Shown: piece by piece, positions 58,115 through 64,000 of the stretch
Layout: each line of letters begins with the position of its first letter
Numbering within the stretch: the stretch's first letter is position 1
DNA from: Paractinoplanes toevensis
GTDB taxonomy: Bacteria; Actinomycetota; Actinomycetes; Mycobacteriales; Micromonosporaceae
NCBI RefSeq assembly: GCF_018332695.1
Contig: NZ_BOQN01000064.1
Location: 1 to 64,000 of the forward strand
Reading direction: 5' to 3'
Length of the DNA: 64,000 nucleotides
Made by a program: the position numbers and the translations under genes
The notes under the pieces: generated by a model
What the model was told of the DNA's origin: nothing
What the model saw: only the letters and a program-made list of their open reading frames with translations
The model's database searches: none

Positions 58115-60619
58115 TTGGAATCACAAATTGATATGCGGGCAGCCGCTCTCGCGTGGTATGACGCCGGTTGTAGCGTCGTGCCCATACGTGCTGATGGGAG
58201 CAAGGCGCCGCTAGTGCCGTGGCGCCGTTACCAGACCACGCGGCCCAATCGTGAGCAGGTACGGAATTGGTTCACCGGCAGCCCGCCGGGCCTGGCGGTG
58301 CTGTGCGGTGCCGTCTCCGGTGGGCTGGAGATGCTGGAGTTAGAGGGACGTGCGGTAAAGGAAGGCCTTGCCAGCCGACTGGTAGATCTTGCCACTGCGG
58401 CTGGGTTGCATGAGCTGTGGCAGCGGGTCGCCGTTGATGGGTACGCCGAACGCACGCCGTCGGGGGGTGTTCATTTGCTCTACCGAGTGGTGGACGCCCC
58501 AGTGGGGCGGAACCAGAAGCTGGCGCGCCGCCCTGCCAACGAGGCGGAACTCGTGGCTGATCCACAGGACAAGATCAAGGTTCTGGCAGAGACGCGGGGC
58601 GAGGGTGGTTACACGATCGTGGCGCCGTCGCATGGCACGGTGCATGAGTCCGGCCGGCCGTGGGAGGCCCTTGGCAGCTCGGCGCCCGAGAGTATTCCGG
58701 CGATCACGGCGTCGGAACGGGCGGCGTTGTTCTCCCTGGTTCAGTCGTTGGACGCGATGCCTCCGTTGCCGCAGCAGCCGGGACCGTCACTGCGGCCGGC
58801 TGGCTTGAGCTTGTCGCCTGGTGATGACTTCGAGCGCCGTACCGACTGGGCGGATCTCCTGGAACCGGCCGGCTGGGTGCTGGTGCACCAGATCGGACGG
58901 ACCCGCTATTGGCGACGCCCAGGAAAGGCCGTTGGTGTGTCGGCGACGACGGGACGGGCGGCGGAGCGTGACCGTTTGTTCGTGTTCAGCTCGAGCACCG
59001 TGTTCGCACCGGAGTCGCCGATTACGAAGTTCCACGCCTTCGCGGTCTTGCATCATGGCGGTGATCACGTCGCGGCCGCGCGGGCGCTGGGGCAAGCGGG
59101 GTCTAGCCGGCGGGCCGGGGAAGCCTCTGTCTCTGCAGGAAGGCAGGACGGCAATCCGCAGGCTTACGAGGCCGAGGAAGCGGGGGGTACGGACTCGGGC
59201 ATTGCGGTCCAGGTCGTGCAGGAGGCGTTGCCTCCCGTGGCGGCCTGGGGGCCGACCGAGGATGGCTTGGCCCGGGCGCTGGTCGCGTACCACGGTCACG
59301 AGTTGCGGTTTTGCCCGCAGCGCAGCAAGTGGCTGGTTTGGGACGGTTGCCGGTGGGCGTGGGACGACGCCGAGCGGCATCGTGAGTTCGTCCGGGCGAT
59401 GGCCCGGGATCTGCCGCAGACCGGCCGGTGGCGCCGGTTCCGCGGGATGGCCTTGTCTGCGGGCGGGGTATCCGGCGTGGTGCGGCTGGCGCGATCGGAT
59501 CCAGCGGTCACGGTGGCGGTGACCGCGCTGGACGCTCAGCCTTATCAGCTGAACACTCGCGGCGGTGTCGTCGATTTGCGCACGGGTGCGGTTCATGCTT
59601 CGGATCCGGCGCTGTTGCATACCCGCTGTGCGGGGGCGGCGCCGGATTTCGAGCGCCGGTCGGAGGTGTTCGATCGGTTCCTGGCGGATACATTCGGCGA
59701 TGACCTCGCCCTGGTGACCTATGTGCAGCAGCTGTTGGGGGTCTCGGCGATCGGCGCGGTGCTGGAGCAAGTGTTGCCGTTCGCGGTGGGGCCGGGCGCG
59801 AACGGTAAGAGCACGCTGCTGGAGGCCGCCATGCATGCGTTGGGCCGCGACGACGGCGGCTACGCGATCGCGGCGTCGTCGGAGATGCTGATGGTCCGCC
59901 AGCACGCGGAACACCCGGCGGAACTGGCCCAGCTCGCCGGTGCGCGGCTGGTGGTGTGTGCGGAGCTCGACGAGGGTCAGAAGTTCGCCGAAGCCAGGGT
60001 GAAGCAGCTGACCGGTCGGGATTCGATTAATGCCCGGTTCATGCGTGGCAATCCGTTCACCTATCTGCCCAGTCACACGTTGTGGCTGTTGGGGAATCAT
60101 CTGCCGGCGGCGCGGGCGGGCGGGCCGGCGTTCTGGCGGCGGATCAGGGTGCTGCCGTTCACGCGGGTGGTGCCGGACAGCCGGCAGGACCGTCGTTTGG
60201 GTGAGCATCTCGCGGCCGACGCGCCGGCGATCCTGGCATGGATGATCGCCGGCGCCGCCGCCTACCACGTGGCGGGCCTGCTGCAGCCGGATGCTGTCAC
60301 GTCGGCGACCGAGGCGTATGCGTGGGAGTCGGACACCGTGGGGCGCTTCGTCGAGGAAATGTGCCGCCGAGTTCCCGAGGATGCCGGGCGGGTCGCCACG
60401 ACGGTGCTGCGTGACGCGTACGAGCAGTGGTGTGAGGGGGCGGGTGAGAGACCGGTGTCGGCGAAACGGCTGACGCAGGATCTTCGGCGGCTCGGGGTAG
60501 GCGAGGCCCGGGGTGGTAAGGGCCGCCGCTTCTATACCGCGCTGGTGCTCGGCGACAGTGATGGCGGGATTGTGCAGCCGGCGTTGGTCGACCGCAGCGC
60601 TGCCCGGGGTGACGGGTGA
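58115..60619 (+). CDS. phage/plasmid P4-type primase-helicase with Prim-Pol domain
   Basis: An 834-aa replication protein. The N-terminal Prim-Pol (AEP) domain (about residues 8-200) has AWYDAGCSVVPIRADGSKAP, the acidic pair as LELEGR (Glu-x-Glu where Asp-x-Asp is usual) and the SGGVHLLYR His motif. A D5_N region precedes the SF3 helicase core. Walker A is GPGANGKS (559-566), Walker B ARLVVCAELDEG, and motif C THTLWLLGNH. A winged-helix tail ends it. TTG 58115 has GGGGA upstream; ATG 58133 is an alternative. It could replicate the excised element. Confidence 0.88.
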   Translation: MESQIDMRAAALAWYDAGCSVVPIRADGSKAPLVPWRRYQTTRPNREQVRNWFTGSPPGLAVLCGAVSGGLEMLELEGRAVKEGLASRLVDLATAAGLHELWQRVAVDGYAERTPSGGVHLLYRVVDAPVGRNQKLARRPANEAELVADPQDKIKVLAETRGEGGYTIVAPSHGTVHESGRPWEALGSSAPESIPAITASERAALFSLVQSLDAMPPLPQQPGPSLRPAGLSLSPGDDFERRTDWADLLEPAGWVLVHQIGRTRYWRRPGKAVGVSATTGRAAERDRLFVFSSSTVFAPESPITKFHAFAVLHHGGDHVAAARALGQAGSSRRAGEASVSAGRQDGNPQAYEAEEAGGTDSGIAVQVVQEALPPVAAWGPTEDGLARALVAYHGHELRFCPQRSKWLVWDGCRWAWDDAERHREFVRAMARDLPQTGRWRRFRGMALSAGGVSGVVRLARSDPAVTVAVTALDAQPYQLNTRGGVVDLRTGAVHASDPALLHTRCAGAAPDFERRSEVFDRFLADTFGDDLALVTYVQQLLGVSAIGAVLEQVLPFAVGPGANGKSTLLEAAMHALGRDDGGYAIAASSEMLMVRQHAEHPAELAQLAGARLVVCAELDEGQKFAEARVKQLTGRDSINARFMRGNPFTYLPSHTLWLLGNHLPAARAGGPAFWRRIRVLPFTRVVPDSRQDRRLGEHLAADAPAILAWMIAGAAAYHVAGLLQPDAVTSATEAYAWESDTVGRFVEEMCRRVPEDAGRVATTVLRDAYEQWCEGAGERPVSAKRLTQDLRRLGVGEARGGKGRRFYTALVLGDSDGGIVQPALVDRSAARGDG

Positions 60620-60734
60620 CGGATGTGACGGGACTTCCCGCTTGACGGCTTTACGCGCACGTGCGCGCGTGCACGTGGTGCGCGCACGGGGCCGATAACA
60701 CCGTCAAACGGGCAGGCATCTGTCACCTGTCACC
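60608..60734. other. candidate replication origin: symmetric iterons around an alternating purine-pyrimidine core
   Basis: GGTGACG occurs twice head to tail (60608-60621), overlapping the primase stop, with TGTGACG at 60624-60630. On the right TGTCACC occurs twice head to tail (60721-60734), the opposite orientation. Inside lie CCCGCTTGACGG (60637-60648) and its near-perfect inverse CCGTCAAACGGG (60701-60712). The centre 60652-60688 is almost entirely alternating purine-pyrimidine. P4 alpha protein is known to bind TGTTCACC iterons, which these resemble. The remaining gap up to 60993 holds no gene that I can see. Confidence 0.5.
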
Positions 60735-60993
60735 CTCCTACTCGATCTGGATCGCTCGACTCCTCGGCTGGCAGTGCCACACTCGGAGTCCTCAAATCCG
60801 GGATCGCGCGGCGACCGTGCTGTCACCGGTAAGGTGCCTGCCGAGTCGCTGCCTGCACCAGCCGACTGTGTAGAGCGCGCCGATTGAGTGCGCGCGGTGG
60901 GAGCGGACTAGCCGGACCGCAGCCACCGGCGTGCCCGGGAGAGCGGCACGAGGTTCTGTGGTGCCTGATCTACTGCTTCCGGGTATGGGTTGG

Positions 60994-63396
60994 TCACGAG
61001 ACGCCTCTGTCTAGCCGGGCAACGATGGCGGCGCGAGTGTGCACGCCGAGTTTTCCCATGATGTTGCGGATGTGGGCGTCTACGGTGCGTGTCGAGATAT
61101 TGAGTTGCTCGCTGATTTTCGGGCTGGTGAATCCCTCGGCGATGAGTTTGGCCACCTGGCTTTCGCGTTCCGTGAGGGTGTCGGTGGCGGTTGTGTTGAG
61201 GCGGCGGGGGATCCGTCCGCCGAGCGCGACGTCGACAGCGTCATGGTGGGCCTGCTCGCCGCCTTGCGCGATCTGTTCTACCGCTGAGTTACTCAAGAAC
61301 GGGCTGAGGAGCGTGTGGGCGTGGGCGTGCCCTTTGGCGAGAGGGCGTAGGCCGGTCAGGTCAACGCCGAGCTTCTGTTGGCGGGCGCGGGCGGCGCCGA
61401 GCAGCCACGCTGCGCGGTGGGCTTCGGCAGTGGGGTCAGGTGCGTCGCCGAGTCGGGCGGCGATGATCCAGGCGCAGAGTTCAATGGACCATGTTTGGCC
61501 CCATTGGTCGTCCATCGAGCGCTGTAGTTCCAGGCAGCGGCCGATGTCCTTGGTGGCGTGTTTGAGGCGGCCACCTTGAAGGGCGGCCAGCGCCGAGGCC
61601 CACAGTGCCCATGAGATCGCCCAGGGGGCTCCGGCCTGTTCCGCTTCGTTGAGGTAGTCACGGCTCGATTGTTCGGCGTCGTCGATATCGCCTGCGAAGG
61701 CGTGCGCGATGGACCACATCATCGTGGTCATGTGCTTGTCGCCGACGGTGGCGGGCTCCGCGAAGCGGGCGCGCGCCTCGGCGAGTAAGCCGATCGCATT
61801 GCGGTCGCCTGTAAGCAGGGTGTCTCCGCCGCCGCGGGCGAACAGCACGGGAGCGAGTGCCGGAAGTTGGTGGCTGGATAGGAGGGAGTCGGCGGAGTCC
61901 AGCAGTGTCCTGGCGTCATCTCGATGGCCTTGGGTGGCGGCGATCCAGGCGGCTGCGGCGATGGTGGCTGCGAGGTCGGCGGCGTCCTGTGGATCAGCTG
62001 GCGTGGGGTTGGAGGCGGTGATCACCCGGCGTAGGTAGGCGCCTGCCAAACTCAGGAAGCCCATGAAGAACGGCGCCCGCGAGCGGACCAGGTCGCGGCT
62101 GAGTGCGCGGGCGGCAGCGAGGTCGTCGTCGGTGATGCTGTGGTCGATCGCGGCGAGGACGTCGGGGAGTTCCCTGCGGACGTCGGCCAGAATGGTCAGT
62201 TCCTCGCGGCTGAGCCAGGTGCGTACAGCGTGTTCGAGGAAGCGTCTGTAGTGATCGCGGTGCCGGGCTTGCACCGCCGATGCCTCGCCGACTGCGTCAA
62301 GCTGCCGACGGCCGTACTCGCGTAGCGTGCCGAGCATGGTGTAGCGAGCTGGGCTGGTTGTGGTGTCGACCGTGATTACCGACTTGTCGACCAGGCCGGT
62401 GATGAGGTCAACGAGGGTGCCGGGGTCGATGTCGGGGCCGGCCACTACCGCTTCAGCGGCGAGGAGGTCGAAGGGTGCCACGAACACGCTGGCGCGGGCC
62501 CAGACGCGTTGCTCGTTGTCGGTGCACATGTCGTAACTGAGATCGACGACCTTGCTTAGCGTTGAGTGTCGGTCATCGATGGCGCGGGTCGAGTCAGTGA
62601 GCAGACGGAACCGGTCGTTGAGACGGTCGATGAGTTCTGGCAGGGAGAGGCTGCGTGTCTTCACGGCGGCCAGGCGGATCGCCAGGGGTAGCCCATCGAG
62701 CTGGTGGCAGAGCCGGGACAGAGCAGTGGTGTCGGCCAGGGCCGTCGGCGGCGCGCCGGCCGCGATGGCCACCTGAGTGAACAGGCTTACGGAATCGGCC
62801 TTCGACAGAGGGGGAACTGTCAAAGCGCGCTCGCCGTAGATCCCCAGCACCTGGCGGGAGGTTGCGAGAATCTGCAGATTGGGCGTGGCTTGCAACAGCT
62901 GTGTGGCGAGGTCTCTTAGCTGCGGCAGCAGATACTCACAGCTGTCCAGAATCAGCAGCGCCCGACGCGAACGGAGATACCCCACCAGCACACCGAGGTC
63001 GGTCGGACCGTGCTGACGAATACCGAGCGCCAGGGCGACATGCGCATAAAGCCGTTCGGGAGAGCGGTCGTCTCGCCCATCGAATCCCGCGAAGTCGATG
63101 ATCCAAGCGCCGTCAACGGCAGCACCGCCCATTGCGGAGGCGGCACGCAGGGCCAACCGGGTTTTGCCGATCCCTCCAGGTCCCGTGAGACAAACCAGCC
63201 GGGCATCATCAAGCAGGGAACACGCAGCGGTCAGCACGTCGTCCCGTCCGACGAACGGCTCGATATCCCATGGGGGCAGGTTGCCGTCGGCGATCGATTT
63301 ACCGGATCGTGTATCGCTGCCCACGACGCCTTCCGTGAAGTATGAGTGACATCCGTGCGGCGAGCGGAGCTCGGGGTCGAGCCTGGTCTGCTCCAT
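60994..63396 (-). CDS. STAND NTPase-LuxR transcriptional regulator
   Basis: An 800-aa regulator. The NB-ARC-like ATPase has Walker A GPGGIGKT (72-79), Walker B ALLILDSCEYLL and the ILATSRQVLG sensor block. A winged-helix region is followed by TPR-like helices (about residues 420-700). A LuxR HTH ends it (about 735-800: LTERESQVAKLIAEGFTSPKISEQL). GTG 63324 has GGAAGG 4 nt upstream and is an alternative start that gives 776 aa. It is convergent to the primase across 374 bp. It could control element genes or be cargo that controls host pathways. Confidence 0.85.
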   Translation of the reverse strand: MEQTRLDPELRSPHGCHSYFTEGVVGSDTRSGKSIADGNLPPWDIEPFVGRDDVLTAACSLLDDARLVCLTGPGGIGKTRLALRAASAMGGAAVDGAWIIDFAGFDGRDDRSPERLYAHVALALGIRQHGPTDLGVLVGYLRSRRALLILDSCEYLLPQLRDLATQLLQATPNLQILATSRQVLGIYGERALTVPPLSKADSVSLFTQVAIAAGAPPTALADTTALSRLCHQLDGLPLAIRLAAVKTRSLSLPELIDRLNDRFRLLTDSTRAIDDRHSTLSKVVDLSYDMCTDNEQRVWARASVFVAPFDLLAAEAVVAGPDIDPGTLVDLITGLVDKSVITVDTTTSPARYTMLGTLREYGRRQLDAVGEASAVQARHRDHYRRFLEHAVRTWLSREELTILADVRRELPDVLAAIDHSITDDDLAAARALSRDLVRSRAPFFMGFLSLAGAYLRRVITASNPTPADPQDAADLAATIAAAAWIAATQGHRDDARTLLDSADSLLSSHQLPALAPVLFARGGGDTLLTGDRNAIGLLAEARARFAEPATVGDKHMTTMMWSIAHAFAGDIDDAEQSSRDYLNEAEQAGAPWAISWALWASALAALQGGRLKHATKDIGRCLELQRSMDDQWGQTWSIELCAWIIAARLGDAPDPTAEAHRAAWLLGAARARQQKLGVDLTGLRPLAKGHAHAHTLLSPFLSNSAVEQIAQGGEQAHHDAVDVALGGRIPRRLNTTATDTLTERESQVAKLIAEGFTSPKISEQLNISTRTVDAHIRNIMGKLGVHTRAAIVARLDRGVS

Positions 63397-64000
63397 ACGG
63401 ATCTCGATTTCCGTCTGCTGCGGGGTCGGCGGTGGTGGCAGTGACCGAGGAGTCGTTCGGGCTCACGTACGCAACTGGAGCAACTGGAGCAGCGGGCTCG
63501 GGGATTCCGCGCGTTCGCGAAACATATTTCGGTTTTACCGCATCGGAGAAAATCTTTCTACGGCGTGCATAGAGCGTCTCTTCAGGAACGTCATTGCCGA
63601 AGCGTCATTTCTAGAGTGTGATCCACGCCACCAACGCTCGCTGTGGCGTGCCTGGCCGAGCGACTCGGGCAGATCTCTTGCGCCCGCTACTGCGGACGGC
63701 CCGATCACCCGAACACCGGTAGCACGAGCGGCTCTGCTGCACCTGGTGACGGTGGGGTCGCCAGCATCCGGGAATTACGGCCGGCGCCTGGGACATCCGC
63801 CCGGTTGTCGGATCGCGGAGGTGGATCCTGCGTCGCAGATGAGCACCAAACCTGCCAAGGAGGTAGGACTGCAGCCTTTCAGCGGCGAACGACGGCCACG
63901 ATTCCGTTGGACACGACATCTTCCACCGGTGGCCGGGGTTTGGGTGCCTCGTCGCCCCACCAGTGGGCTACCGACTGCACGCCAGGTTCCATGAGTTCAA
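63397..64000. other. 604-bp terminal region without a clear complete gene
   Basis: I find no complete coding sequence with family-like protein here. The part 63520-63570 is AT-richer and may hold the promoter of the STAND-LuxR gene. CAACTGGAG occurs twice in tandem near 63473-63490. A possible gene end on the minus strand (63879-63998) is listed separately. Confidence 0.5.
63879..63998 (-). CDS. possible C-terminal end of a gene entering from beyond the window
   Basis: The minus-strand frame from the window edge to a TGA at 63879-63881 gives 39 codons reading LMEPGVQSVAHWWGDEAPKP and then PPVEDVVSNGIVAVVRR. Its composition is protein-like, with a helix and a hydrophobic end, but it is too short to assign. 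It could be the last part of another element gene. Confidence 0.3.
   Translation of the reverse strand, partial: ELMEPGVQSVAHWWGDEAPKPRPPVEDVVSNGIVAVVRR

Larger units (their letters stand above)
54064..64000. mobile_element. integrated element beside tRNA-Leu (recombinase pair, P4-type primase, regulator)
   Basis: The stretch from the tRNA to the window end has lower GC and freer third codon positions than the rest of the window. It carries two tyrosine recombinases, two AbrB-like proteins, a P4/D5-type primase-helicase, iteron-like repeats and a STAND regulator. No relaxase, DNA translocase, excisionase, capsid or toxin gene is seen. I found no copy of the tRNA 3' end downstream, so the right border is either beyond 64 kb or too diverged. 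It may be a decayed or satellite-type element. Confidence 0.65.

Noticed and set aside
60620-64000. Search for attR as a copy of the tRNA-Leu 3' end
   Set aside because: No stretch matching TTCAAGTCCCCCTCCGGAC was found by reading; the far border is left open.

Overview
The window is GC-rich chromosomal DNA (about 70 to 73 percent by eye over most of its length). It has many GTG starts, tight ATGA or GTGA overlaps, strong G/C preference in third codon positions, a DivIVA-domain protein, LCP-family cell wall ligase, MoxR/DUF58/transglutaminase operon and actinomycete-type integrated element genes. This fits a high-GC actinomycete, most likely Micromonosporaceae (Actinoplanes-like). The genus is an inference from gene style, not a search result.

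Left part (1-16.4 kb): the end of a DUF5682-VWA-SWIM operon, matching the order of E. coli yehM-yehP-yehQ, is followed by single metabolic genes: a methyltransferase, a LysR regulator divergent from a D-amino-acid oxidase, an SDR, and a Gfo/Idh plus ThuA pair. Next come a secreted PL11 rhamnogalacturonan lyase with a LacI-type operator, a secreted esterase, a membrane protein under a TetR-type double operator, an (alpha/alpha)6 glycoside hydrolase and a 5'-truncated metallo-beta-lactamase-fold gene.

Middle part (16.4-32 kb): a PAS-GGDEF diguanylate cyclase, an NPP1-like secreted protein, an LCP protein, DUF6929, a DUF1800-DUF1501 pair and a frameshifted small gene. A PadR/HAAS membrane pair has an operator lying inside the promoter spacer. 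Then come DUF1232, TauE, a GH43 tail remnant, a roadblock protein, and a two-component system divergent from an ABC exporter whose ATPase carries an N-terminal PLDc_N-like membrane domain.

Right-middle part (31.6-54 kb): an acyl-CoA dehydrogenase is divergent from an AtuA, carboxylase beta, carboxylase alpha and TetR operon (Atu/Liu-like catabolism). It is followed by DivIVA, a lipoprotein, DUF3455, a histidine phosphatase, protealysin and emfourin operon, and a GntR regulator divergent from a PEBP protein. A MoxR-DUF58-transglutaminase operon follows, in which the transglutaminase has lost its Cys and His. Two large membrane-anchored FN3 proteins close this part.

Right end (54-64 kb): a tRNA-Leu(GAG) borders an integrated element of visibly lower GC. 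Two paralogous cassettes, each an AbrB-like double-hairpin protein overlapping a tyrosine recombinase by 8 nt, point at each other. Next comes a P4/D5-type primase-helicase, followed directly by a symmetric iteron array that looks like a replication origin, and then a STAND-LuxR regulator. No relaxase, FtsK/TraB translocase or excisionase is visible. The far attachment site is not seen, so the element may run past the window end. This cassette pair with its phased repeats and candidate origin is the most unusual part of the window.
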